The notes beneath the pieces were generated by a model, which was not told the origin of the DNA, ran no database searches, and was given only the letters and a program-made list of their open reading frames with translations. From NCBI GenBank assembly GCA_007127175.1, contig SKZX01000178.1:1-6409 (forward strand): a DNA stretch of 6,409 nucleotides, written 5' to 3'. Source of the stretch: Desulfobacterales bacterium. Lineage in GTDB: Bacteria; Desulfobacterota; Desulfobacteria; Desulfobacterales; Desulfosalsimonadaceae. The position numbers and the translations under genes are program-made. Positions 1-5,809 of the stretch are shown piece by piece. Position 1 is the first letter of the stretch, and every line of letters starts with the position of its first letter.

Positions 1-91
1 AATTGGTCAGTATTTCCTTCATCCTGGAAACGGCCTTGATTTTCCGCTCGTCTTTTCCAGGCGCTGTCTTTTTCCCGCTGTTATCGGTCAT
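1..91 (-). CDS. 2-hydroxyacyl-CoA dehydratase family subunit, N-terminal fragment (cut by window edge)
   Basis: Reading leftward from the ATG at 91-89, 30 codons are visible before the sequence ends. They begin MTDNSGKKTAPGKDERK and continue with a KIKAVSRMKEILTN stretch. A basic, Lys-rich lead followed by a short amphipathic 'AVSRMKEI' helix resembles the N-terminus of HgdB/BcrC-type subunits of the 2-hydroxyacyl-CoA dehydratase/benzoyl-CoA reductase family. The neighbour supports this, because the gene immediately upstream on the same strand is a clear member of that family and these enzymes are heterodimers of related subunits. The start is supported by a GAGAGGA ribosome site at 105-99, 7 nt before the ATG. 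The gap to the upstream stop codon is 70 nt, so co-transcription is likely. The family call rests mostly on context, since no cluster cysteine is in view. Confidence 0.6.
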   Translation of the reverse strand, partial: MTDNSGKKTAPGKDERKIKAVSRMKEILTN

Positions 92-161
92 GGCCACGTC
101 CTCTCATTTTCACCCTTGGCTTGCAGCCATACATGCTGCTGTTTTGGCCGCCTGTTTTAAC

Positions 162-1298
162 CTAAAGCATATCGATAAACGTCTCGAAACGGGTTCGCAA
201 CTGCCCCTCGGGCGGCGGCTGCTCCTCGATTTCAAGAAGCATCGAGGGAATGCGCTGCCGATCGAGATATTCCTTGAGATAAGGGTAGTCAAAGGCGTGG
301 GGGTCGCAGAATTTCAGCAGCAGAAAAACCACACCGTCAATTTTCTGTGACCGGACCGCTGACGCCAGGTGCTCACCCCTTGCCGTACTCGACATGTGCT
401 TGGCCGGACAGGTGACGCGCCGGATGTAGCGATCGGCAATCGCCGCGAGGGGTTCTTCGGATGTGTCGATCGCACCGTCTGCATATCGCACACCCGTGCA
501 CAAATCGTCCCACACGACATCCCCTCCCGCTTCCTTTATGATGCCATAGATGTCCGGATGGCTGCAGATGCCGCCCGAAAGCATGACCCGCTTTCGCCCG
601 GTATCCGAAGTCACGGCAGGCGCATTTTCAAGCGCGTCCAGAAGAATGCCCAGGTCTTTTGCCAACGCTTCCCGGTCCATGACCATTGCAGCGCGCATGG
701 CGTGATAGACGCCGCTCTTTGGTATGACATCGGGTTTCTCGCTCCGCAACCGGTAAAGGGCCAGAAGGCCGGACCGAATACGGTTATACAGGGCTATGGC
801 GCCGGCGATATCGTTGTCGGTTATTTCAATGTTCAGCGCCTTTTCAAGATCTGAGCGAAACCCGGCCAATACATCGATCATGTACTGACGGGCGCTGGGG
901 GTGTCCAGTTTGACCGGCAGAACAGCGTCGATATGGATGGCAAAACCTGCGTTCAGGCGCCATATATCTGAAAGCCGCTGAATGGAATCGCATGTGTGCG
1001 GAAAAACCGTACCATCCAGGAAATCGAGCCTGCCCCTCAACGCATCCTCCAACCCGCCGCGGACCAGTGAGCAGCAGTATGACTGGAGATGCGATTCAGC
1101 AAGCTCTATATCCCCGACAGTGCCGAAAATGCGAAATGGAATGGCCCCTGCCGCATGCACCAGTTCCTCCGGCATATAGGAGCAGAAAAAACCGAGTATT
1201 TTTTTCCCGGTTCTTTCTTTGGCCGATTTCGCATAGGCATGGGGGTTTTCTGAAACAGCCTGGAATTTTTTCAATATCTCTTCGTGCGGGTTCATCAT
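162..1298 (-). CDS. 2-hydroxyacyl-CoA dehydratase / benzoyl-CoA reductase family subunit (HgdB/HgdC-like)
   Basis: A 378-residue protein, the usual size for one subunit of this family. The family performs ATP-primed radical dehydration of (R)-2-hydroxyacyl-CoA or reduction of aromatic acyl-CoA, using [4Fe-4S] clusters in a cytoplasmic heterodimer fed by a separate activator ATPase. Visible family signatures, numbered from the chosen start, are FFCSYMPEELVHAAGAIPFR (residues 37-56), a Cys in PHTCDSIQR (C103), the GGDVVWDDLCTGVR block (258-271) and KFCDPHAFDYPYLKE (329-343). The C-terminal end reads GQLRTRFETFIDML. C39, C103 and C331 are the likely cluster ligands; C267 lies in the conserved DDLCTG turn. 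The reading frame is open for 69 more codons upstream, but that part has no family similarity. The double ATG at 1298-1293 sits 5-8 nt after a GGAG site, so this start was chosen. Substrate cannot be assigned, and no activator gene is in the window. The next gene downstream is probably the partner subunit. Confidence 0.9.
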   Translation of the reverse strand: MMNPHEEILKKFQAVSENPHAYAKSAKERTGKKILGFFCSYMPEELVHAAGAIPFRIFGTVGDIELAESHLQSYCCSLVRGGLEDALRGRLDFLDGTVFPHTCDSIQRLSDIWRLNAGFAIHIDAVLPVKLDTPSARQYMIDVLAGFRSDLEKALNIEITDNDIAGAIALYNRIRSGLLALYRLRSEKPDVIPKSGVYHAMRAAMVMDREALAKDLGILLDALENAPAVTSDTGRKRVMLSGGICSHPDIYGIIKEAGGDVVWDDLCTGVRYADGAIDTSEEPLAAIADRYIRRVTCPAKHMSSTARGEHLASAVRSQKIDGVVFLLLKFCDPHAFDYPYLKEYLDRQRIPSMLLEIEEQPPPEGQLRTRFETFIDML

Positions 1299-1659
1299 GG
1301 ACGCTCCGGATGGTTCGTTGTCGCAATATTTTATGATTGAACAGGACAGCCAAAGGCGCACTTGAACGGACGGCTTTGTCTTACATAGCCTTTCGCCCCG
1401 GCAGGTGTCAAGGCATAACCGCTCTAAATGCATCAACCGTGGCGCTTGAAACGCACCTGGCGCATCGGAATACGCGTATTTAGGAGCACAACACGCCGCA
1501 TCCAAAAACAGCTTTCAACGCCGGTCCATAAGCGGCCCCCGCTGATTGCCGGCTGAAAAAAAATAAAATAAAACAAATAGTAAAAATGCCCACCGTATTT
1601 GACAAACTGAAAAAAATGAATACATTTAGAATCAAATAATATATTAGTTTTATTAAGTG

Positions 1660-1693
1660 GCTTTCTTACGTCACAAGCTTTCTTGGCTTTCTT
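1660..1693 (+). repeat. Three direct repeats of GCTTTCTT upstream of the promoter
   Basis: Exact copies of the octamer GCTTTCTT occur at 1660-1667, 1677-1684 and 1686-1693, all on the plus strand. Start-to-start spacings are 17 and 9 bp. The first and third copies also share a preceding G. The third copy overlaps the first two bases of the proposed -35 box at 1692. Three exact octamers in 34 bp just upstream of a promoter suggest binding sites for a regulator, but a low-complexity coincidence in pyrimidine-rich DNA is possible. Confidence 0.45.
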
Positions 1694-1720
1694 GATAAGA
1701 TAATGTATTATTTGTATATT
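1692..1720 (+). promoter_or_regulatory. Sigma70-type promoter for the winged-helix gene
   Basis: TTGATA at 1692-1697 and TATATT at 1715-1720 each match the -35/-10 consensus at five of six bases and are separated by exactly 17 bp. Initiation would fall near 1727, giving a leader of about 23 nt that contains the AAGGAG site. A perfect TATAAT also lies at 1725-1730 but has no acceptable -35 partner at 16-18 bp, so it is less likely to be the main -10 box. Confidence 0.6.
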
Positions 1721-1723
1721 ATC
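1699..1723. promoter_or_regulatory. Imperfect dyad between the promoter boxes, candidate operator
   Basis: GATAATGTA at 1699-1707 is mirrored by TATATTATC at 1715-1723 (8 of 9 pairs) with a 7-bp centre. The dyad fills the spacer and covers the -10 box, so a dimeric protein bound here would block RNA polymerase. It lies upstream of the predicted transcript start, so it would act as DNA rather than as an RNA hairpin. Autoregulation by the downstream winged-helix protein is an obvious but unproven idea. Confidence 0.4.
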
Positions 1724-1749
1724 ATATAATTGATGTAAGGAGCAATCAA

Positions 1750-2331
1750 ATGGAAACCAGAAAAAAGACAAATAGTGAGTACATCATAGACGCTTTGCGC
1801 TTCAACAAGGATCTCCGGAGCCCGGAAATCACACAAAAGGTGTCCGAGCTTTCCGGAAAAACGATGAAAATCCAGGATATCGCCAGTATTCTGGCGAAAT
1901 TGAGCAACAGTGAAAAATGCGATCTTGGGTTTTTCATCCAGAAGAAAAAAACGCCAAGAGGATACACCTACAACCTGGTGACGGAAATTTTCGAGCTCGA
2001 ACCGGTCCAGATGTATGACCTTACGAGAAAAACCGGCAAGAACCGGTTTACCCTGGAAGAAGCCCTTGAAAAAAACCCCGAGTTGAAAAAGTATGTTAAA
2101 TCCTCGCGCCTGAAGAAGGCGTCAAGCCGTACGGCATACACGCGGACCCAGCGCATGGCGCCGGCTGCTGCTGCAAAACAAGGCAGAATGCCCAAGACCA
2201 CCGCTGGCGCACGGTTGTCCGACTATGCCCTGCAAACAGTGGCGACACAGCTTTTCAAGGCCTTGTCAAAACAGGGGTTGAATATCAACGTCAATCTCAA
2301 CGTCAGGTTCGAAGGTTTTTTTACCGAGTAG
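1750..2331 (+). CDS. Uncharacterised basic protein with probable N-terminal winged-helix domain
   Basis: A 193-residue protein that I do not recognise as a named family. The start is supported by AAGGAG at 1737-1742, 7 nt before the ATG. Residues about 8-80 look like a winged helix: helix 1 (SEYIIDALRF, 9-18), helix 2 (SPEITQKVSELSG, 24-36), a candidate recognition helix (KIQDIASILAKLSNSE, 40-55), then a basic beta-wing (GFFIQKKKTPRGYTYNLVTEI, split around residues 60-80). A second segment (84-116, VQMYDLTRKTGKNRFTLEEA and following) may form another small helical unit. Residues 117-155 are a Lys/Arg/Ala-rich, probably disordered linker. The C-terminal part has a helix (LSDYALQTVATQLFKALSKQ, about 156-175) and a strand with alternating NINVNLNVRFE residues (178-188), which could be an oligomerisation surface. 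DNA binding is inferred from fold pattern and charge only. It is transcribed alone, between its own promoter and a terminator. Confidence 0.75.
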   Translation: METRKKTNSEYIIDALRFNKDLRSPEITQKVSELSGKTMKIQDIASILAKLSNSEKCDLGFFIQKKKTPRGYTYNLVTEIFELEPVQMYDLTRKTGKNRFTLEEALEKNPELKKYVKSSRLKKASSRTAYTRTQRMAPAAAAKQGRMPKTTAGARLSDYALQTVATQLFKALSKQGLNINVNLNVRFEGFFTE

Positions 2332-2350
2332 AGCGTTTGCAGCCAGGATC

Positions 2351-2385
2351 CCGGTTTCCTTTCCGTATGAAGCACAGGAAATCGG
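2351..2385 (+). other. Hairpin in the 3' untranslated region
   Basis: CCGGTTTCCT (2351-2360) pairs with AGGAAATCGG (2376-2385) over 10 bp with one G-U wobble and a 15-nt loop. It begins 19 nt after the stop codon of the winged-helix gene. No T-run follows, so it is not a terminator by itself. It could stabilise the transcript end or be a regulatory hairpin. Confidence 0.45.
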
Positions 2386-2424
2386 TAAGCAATTGGATTT
2401 CACCTTCAGCAGATATGCGCATTC

Positions 2425-2471
2425 AACCCGTTGCCGGAATTTTCCGTATTGACGCCGGCAGCGGGTTTTTT
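2425..2471 (+). terminator. Strong intrinsic terminator after the winged-helix gene
   Basis: A stem of 13 bp forms between 2425-2437 and 2455-2467, with one U-G wobble and GC-rich CCCG/CGGG and GCCGG/CCGGC blocks. The loop is 17 nt. Six T residues follow from 2466 to 2471, then a T-rich tail to about 2482. It lies about 95 nt past the stop codon of the gene at 1750-2331 and should end that transcript before the large palindrome. Confidence 0.85.
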
Positions 2472-2486
2472 GTATTCTTTTCTTGT

Positions 2487-2799
2487 TAAAAGCTGTTTCC
2501 AAGACTCAGGTCAGCCCCTGGCGTTTGGACAGTTAATACCCTGGAGGGGTATGAGCGTATAGCCGGTGATTTCAAGCACCGGTATGGGCATGGGCATTTA
2601 AAACCCGGATTCCTGAAGGGACGATACCCATTATATATATGTCGTCCCTTCAGGACTCCGGTTTTTTTGGGGTCAATGAACCGGCGGTTGAAACCACCGG
2701 CTATATTGTGTATCCCCTCCGGGGATGACCGGTGTCACTTGCAAAGGCGAAAAATTTCCAAACGCCAGGGGCTGCGCTGAGGTTTTGAAACAGCCTCTA
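2487..2799. repeat. Roughly 313-bp near-palindrome with long inverted-repeat arms, no coding capacity
   Basis: The two halves mirror each other in three nested blocks. Outer: 2492-2529 with 2757-2794, 33 of 38 positions complementary, including a perfect 18 bp (CAGCCCCTGGCGTTTGGA at 2512-2529). Middle: 2539-2583 with 2680-2724, 34 of 45 plus two G-U wobbles. Central: 2600-2624 with 2642-2666, 23 of 25 with a 17-nt AT-rich loop. That gives 90 Watson-Crick pairs over 108 aligned positions. Single-sided stretches of 13 and 36 nt separate the outer and middle blocks, which gives the arms different lengths. Weak pairing continues to 2487/2799. The arms also fold locally into hairpins at 2536-2552, 2563-2582, 2681-2700 and 2712-2726. 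No clear flanking direct repeat was found. The right end lies a few bases before the U32 ribosome site. Candidates are a MITE-like non-autonomous element, an inverted duplication, or a large structured RNA. Confidence 0.85.
2605..2668 (+). terminator. Central hairpin of the palindrome with T7 tail, terminator-like
   Basis: TCCTGAAGGGACGA (2611-2624) pairs perfectly with 2642-2655, and after a one-base mismatch and an A-T pair the CCGG/CCGG step (2605-2608 with 2658-2661) extends the stem. Seven T residues follow at 2662-2668. On the plus strand this is a typical intrinsic terminator. On the minus strand the hairpin is followed by only four T, so it would be weaker. Because it lies upstream of the U32 gene and downstream of another terminator, it either ends an RNA begun inside the left arm or acts as a read-through barrier or attenuator. 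Confidence 0.6.
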
Positions 2800-2815
2800 T
2801 AAAAGGGGTAATCCC

Positions 2816-4045
2816 ATGGGGAACAGGAAAATCGAACTGCTGGCGCCGGCGGGCAATTTCGAAAAACTCGAGGCCGCCGTTCATTTCGGGGCGGACGCGG
2901 TTTATTTAGGCGGCAGACAATTCAGCCTGAGGAACCATTCGGGCAATTTCACGGACGCTGAAATCGCCGATGCCGTGGCCTATGCCCATGCTCAAGGCGT
3001 GCGGGTATATGTGGCGTGCAATGTCTTTGCAAGAAACAATGAGCGGGATTCAATATATACGCACCTGGAGGAGATCGCAAAAGCCGGCGCGGATGCCGTC
3101 ATTGTTGCAGACCCGGGAATTTTCATGGCGGCAAAAGCGGTTTTGGGCAGTGATGTTGCCATCCACGTGAGCACCCAGGCGAACACCACAAGCCTTCTTT
3201 CCGCAACGTTCTGGGCGGCGCAAGGCGCCAGGCGCATCAACGCGGCAAGGGAGCTTTCCCTATCGGAAATCAAGGCGATCGCAGCATCGGTGCCCATAGA
3301 AGTCGAGGCATTTGTCCATGGGGCCATGTGCGTTGCATACTCGGGCAGGTGCCTGTTGAGCCATTACCTTGCAGGCAGGGACGGCAACAGGGGGCTGTGC
3401 GCCCACGCCTGCCGGTGGCGCTATTTTCTGGTTGAAGAACACCGGCCTGGAGAATACCTCCCTGTTTCTGAAGATGAACGCGGCACCTATTTTTTCAACG
3501 CGCGCGACCTGTGCATGATCGATCATATACCCGCGATGATCGAAGCGGGGATCGCATCCCTTAAAATCGAGGGGCGGATGAAAGGGCTCAACTACCTTGC
3601 GGCAACGGTTAAAACCTACCGAAGTGCCATTGATGCCTGTTATGAAAACCCGGCGGGCTACCGGGTCCGCAAGGACTGGCGCAGGGAAATGGAAAGCGTC
3701 AACTACCGGGGATATTCCACCGGCTTCTACATGAGCGATGCGGAAAGTGTCCGGCCGGTCTATACCCCGGCTGCTGAAAAAAGCGACCATCGTTTCCTCG
3801 GAAAAATCTGCAGCAGGATGGAAAATGGCGGCATCACTGTCGACATTAAAAACCGGGTCATGAGAGGGGATGCCGTTGAAATCATCGGCCCGAAAGGCCC
3901 GCCGCGAAAAAACAGGGTTCTTCGGGTCATTACCGATACGGATGTTGACGCGGCGGCAGCACAGCCCAACATGAAAGTTTCCCTGGTGCTTGAACAGCCG
4001 GATGCCTGCATGCCCGGCGACATACTCCGGCAAACAAAGAGATGA
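2816..4045 (+). CDS. trhP: U32-family protein, TrhP (YegQ)-type tRNA hydroxylation factor
   Basis: A 409-residue cytoplasmic protein of the collagenase-like 'peptidase U32' family. The closest type I recognise is TrhP (YegQ), which in Escherichia coli takes part in prephenate-dependent hydroxylation of U34 in tRNA; the peptidase label is historical. Residues 1-160 form the N-terminal barrel part, starting IELLAPAGNFEKLEAAVHFG and with GADAVYLGG and HVSTQAN signatures. The family core EAFVHGAMCVAYSGRCLLSH (164-183) follows, with C172, C179, C195 and C199 as the four probable Fe-S ligands (the last two in GLCAHACRWRY). NARDLCMIDH (228-237) and ASLKIEGRMK (247-256) are also typical. About 85 C-terminal residues (325-409) look like the small beta domain found in longer members. 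The start follows an AAGGGG site at 2803-2808, 7 nt before the ATG. It is coupled to the radical SAM gene 4 nt downstream. Exact tRNA substrate is inferred from family; other U32 paralogues modify rRNA or act in ubiquinone synthesis. Confidence 0.85.
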   Translation: MGNRKIELLAPAGNFEKLEAAVHFGADAVYLGGRQFSLRNHSGNFTDAEIADAVAYAHAQGVRVYVACNVFARNNERDSIYTHLEEIAKAGADAVIVADPGIFMAAKAVLGSDVAIHVSTQANTTSLLSATFWAAQGARRINAARELSLSEIKAIAASVPIEVEAFVHGAMCVAYSGRCLLSHYLAGRDGNRGLCAHACRWRYFLVEEHRPGEYLPVSEDERGTYFFNARDLCMIDHIPAMIEAGIASLKIEGRMKGLNYLAATVKTYRSAIDACYENPAGYRVRKDWRREMESVNYRGYSTGFYMSDAESVRPVYTPAAEKSDHRFLGKICSRMENGGITVDIKNRVMRGDAVEIIGPKGPPRKNRVLRVITDTDVDAAAAQPNMKVSLVLEQPDACMPGDILRQTKR

Positions 4046-4049
4046 CGCA

Positions 4050-5318
4050 ATGACGGTATACTCAATTTCCGGTCTTGAAATCGAACCTGAAAAACGAGGC
4101 GCGGACCGCTACCTGAAGATCAGCTACCCCATGCGCTACGGCCGGTTCGGGGAAATACGGACCAAAGACCACATTTTCGGTTTCAACCGCAACGGGGAAA
4201 TACGGACTATCCAGGGGCGATCCGGCGGGTGGCTGGAAACGGCGGAATGGCTCAAACGGACGGCGGGCAATGATTGGGCCTACTTTTCAGCGGGCGGCTA
4301 CAACGGGGCCCATAACTACACCGGGGAGTACTACGTCCCCTGCCTGGACTACCAGACCAATACGATATTCGGGCGAGGAAAATTTCAAAGCCCCGAAGTC
4401 ACAGACGCATTCCATGCATGGCGAGAGATCCTGGAAAGGCTTGAAACCGTTGGATCGAATGCCCTTCCGGAACCGGCGGCCCGGTTTGTCGGCCGAATCC
4501 TTGACATGACCCCTGCGGTACTGGAAAAACGGGGAAGAGCGTTCCACGGCGTCATCGGCGGGCCGGTTTCGGTCCTCCCCCCGGATACACGGCACGTGGA
4601 GTATGACGTCATCCCGGTCATCATCGCGGACGGTTGCCTTTACAACTGCGGGTTCTGCCGGGTAAAATCCGGAACCGGTTTCAAAGTCCGCCCCCGCGAA
4701 AACATTCTGGACCAGTTGCATGCACTGAAACGGTTTTACGGCAGGGACCTGATCAACTGCAATTCGGTGTTTTTCGGGGCTCACGACGCGCTTTTTGCCG
4801 GGGGCGACACCCTATCCTTCGCAGCCGGGAAGGCATTTGAGATTCTTGAAATCGAAAAATCCGTAATGAAGCAGCCCCGGCTGTTCATGTTCGGCAGCGC
4901 TGATGCGATCCTGCGCTCCGAAGATAGCGTTTTTTCCATGCTGAACAGCCTTCCCTTTCTGGTCCACATCAATATCGGTCTGGAATCGGGAGATCCCGAG
5001 ACGCTGGCTTTCCTGGAAAAACCACTGGCCGCTGAAAAAGTAAACGATGCATTCAGCCGCATGGTGGACATCAACCAGCGCTTTGCCAACGTCGAGATCA
5101 GCGCCAATGTCGTCGTCGGGGAGGACCTGCCGGGCTCTCACCTTCCCTCGATCGTCTCCCTTGCGCGAAACCGGCTGGACCATTTCTACCCCAAGGGGGA
5201 TATCTACCTTTCCCCCCTGGAAAATATCGGCTCAAAAGAGCGCCTCCTGGCTGAATTCAACCAATTCAAGCGCCTTTGCAGGCTACCGGCCTACCTGTAC
5301 CTGATCCAGCGGCTATAG
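4050..5318 (+). CDS. Radical SAM protein of unknown substrate
   Basis: A 422-residue protein with the canonical radical SAM cluster motif C196-LYN-C200-GF-C203 (CX3CX2C), which would hold the [4Fe-4S] cluster that cleaves S-adenosylmethionine. A later HINIGLESGDPETLAFL segment (306-322) matches the beta-strand/glycine region common in B12-independent radical SAM enzymes of the Elp3/MiaB-like superfamily branch. About 190 residues precede the motif. They contain a YNGAHNYTGEYY stretch and no domain I can name, which is unusually long for a plain radical SAM barrel. There is no obvious auxiliary cysteine cluster at the C-terminus. The ATG at 4050 was preferred over an in-frame ATG 20 codons upstream inside the U32 gene. 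It starts 4 nt after the U32 stop, with only a weak GAG-type ribosome site, so translational coupling is likely. The coupling suggests a shared RNA or cofactor pathway, but the reaction is unknown. Confidence 0.85.
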   Translation: MTVYSISGLEIEPEKRGADRYLKISYPMRYGRFGEIRTKDHIFGFNRNGEIRTIQGRSGGWLETAEWLKRTAGNDWAYFSAGGYNGAHNYTGEYYVPCLDYQTNTIFGRGKFQSPEVTDAFHAWREILERLETVGSNALPEPAARFVGRILDMTPAVLEKRGRAFHGVIGGPVSVLPPDTRHVEYDVIPVIIADGCLYNCGFCRVKSGTGFKVRPRENILDQLHALKRFYGRDLINCNSVFFGAHDALFAGGDTLSFAAGKAFEILEIEKSVMKQPRLFMFGSADAILRSEDSVFSMLNSLPFLVHINIGLESGDPETLAFLEKPLAAEKVNDAFSRMVDINQRFANVEISANVVVGEDLPGSHLPSIVSLARNRLDHFYPKGDIYLSPLENIGSKERLLAEFNQFKRLCRLPAYLYLIQRL

Positions 5319-5336
5319 CGGCTTCAGGCCAGCCAT

Positions 5337-5415
5337 CCCCGGTGAACAGTCGGGGGCCGTATGGGTACCGTTTCCCTGGATCGATCCGGGACAATCGAAA
5401 TCGAGATCGATTTCG
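5337..5415. other. Short inverted repeats between convergent genes
   Basis: The 135-bp convergent gap holds three small dyads: CCCCG/CGGGG at 5337-5355 with a 9-nt loop, a GGATCGATCC palindrome near 5378-5387 flanked by TCCC/GGGA, and CGAAATCG/CGATTTCG at 5396-5415 with a 4-nt loop. None is followed by a T-run in the direction of either convergent gene; the last is followed by A8 on the plus strand. They may act as weak or factor-assisted stops for both converging transcripts. Confidence 0.35.
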
Positions 5416-5453
5416 AAAAAAAATAACACACAACGCGCGGGATCAGGGGCTTT

Positions 5454-5768
5454 TCACGATTTATCCATATTTCTGAGCCTTTCCAAGGCGTTCTCAAGCA
5501 TGCCATCCACTTTTTCGCTGACGGCTGCCGCGTCTTCGATGAGCCCGCTGATTTCCGTCAAATTCTCCGATGCGGCCCTTTCCGCCCAGCTCCGGTAGGT
5601 CTGCACGTGGTCCCGGTTGTGCTTTATCCAGTGCGTCAGCAGTTTCTCCATCTTCTGGTCAAACGTCATTTCAGATGCCTTGTCATGTTCATGGTCATGA
5701 CCGTGGCCGTGGCTGTGATGGCGGTGGTGATGGTCATGGTGGTCTTCATGGTCGTGCTTGTGGGCCAT
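5454..5768 (-). CDS. Small histidine-rich protein, probable metal-binding accessory protein
   Basis: A 104-residue protein in two parts. Residues 1-29 contain 15 histidines mixed with Asp, Glu and Gly (for example HDHEDHHDHHHRHHSHGHGH), a pattern typical of Zn, Ni or Co binding tails. Residues 33-104 form a helical domain with the stretch KMEKLLTHWIKHNRDHVQTY, then WAERAASENLTEISGLIEDA and an amphipathic end. This helical part recalls small conserved proteins that carry a similar His-rich head in anaerobes, but I cannot name a proven function. There is no signal peptide or membrane segment, so it should be cytoplasmic. The start is fixed by a full AGGAGG site (5783-5778), 9 nt before the ATG. 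It begins 41 nt after the end of waaA on the same strand, so the two are probably co-transcribed. Metal storage, delivery or sensing are all possible. Confidence 0.8.
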   Translation of the reverse strand: MAHKHDHEDHHDHHHRHHSHGHGHDHEHDKASEMTFDQKMEKLLTHWIKHNRDHVQTYRSWAERAASENLTEISGLIEDAAAVSEKVDGMLENALERLRNMDKS

Positions 5769-5809
5769 AGGGATGCGCCTCCTGTGGTAACGGTTTTTGG
5801 TGTGATTTT

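Larger units (their letters stand above)
1299..1749. other. Divergent intergenic region with AT-rich right third
   Basis: This 451-bp gap separates the leftward dehydratase gene from the rightward winged-helix gene. From 1299 to about 1555 it has ordinary base composition and no convincing gene; the open minus frame here lacks a ribosome site and family similarity. A nested inverted repeat lies at 1520-1553 (outer GCCGG/CCGGC, inner AGCGG/CCGCT around CCC). From 1556 the DNA becomes strongly AT-rich, starting with an A8 run, and carries the promoter, direct repeats and dyad listed separately. The leftward promoter is not clear; a TAAAAT-like box on the minus strand near 1330-1336 has no good -35 partner. 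Confidence 0.6.

Noticed and set aside
3..350. 115-codon plus-strand open frame at the left edge
   Set aside because: It overlaps two minus-strand genes of the dehydratase unit in antisense and its translation shows no domain or supported start.
1299..1505. N-terminal extension of the dehydratase gene by 69 codons to an upstream ATG
   Set aside because: The extension has no family similarity, contains scattered Cys/Arg-rich sequence, and lacks a good ribosome site, while the double ATG at 1298-1293 follows a GGAG and gives the normal family length.
1520..1563. Nested hairpin followed by an A8 run, considered as a terminator
   Set aside because: The A-run lies on the wrong side for plus-strand termination, and on the minus strand the T-run would precede the hairpin instead of following it. 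No transcript needs to end here.
2487..2799. Palindrome considered as an integron attC site, CRISPR array or retron non-coding RNA
   Set aside because: There are no conserved attC R/L boxes, no regular repeat-spacer pattern, and no integrase or reverse transcriptase gene nearby. The symmetry is one large mirrored fold, not repeated units.
3260..4033. 257-codon open frame on the minus strand opposite the U32 gene
   Set aside because: It is antisense to a clear family member, has no ribosome site of note and no recognisable motif; it is a by-product of codon bias in the plus-strand gene.
5396..5423. CGAAATCG/CGATTTCG hairpin followed by A8, considered as a bidirectional terminator
   Set aside because: Read on the minus strand the T8 comes before the stem, and on the plus strand the stem is followed by A, so neither direction gives a canonical intrinsic terminator.
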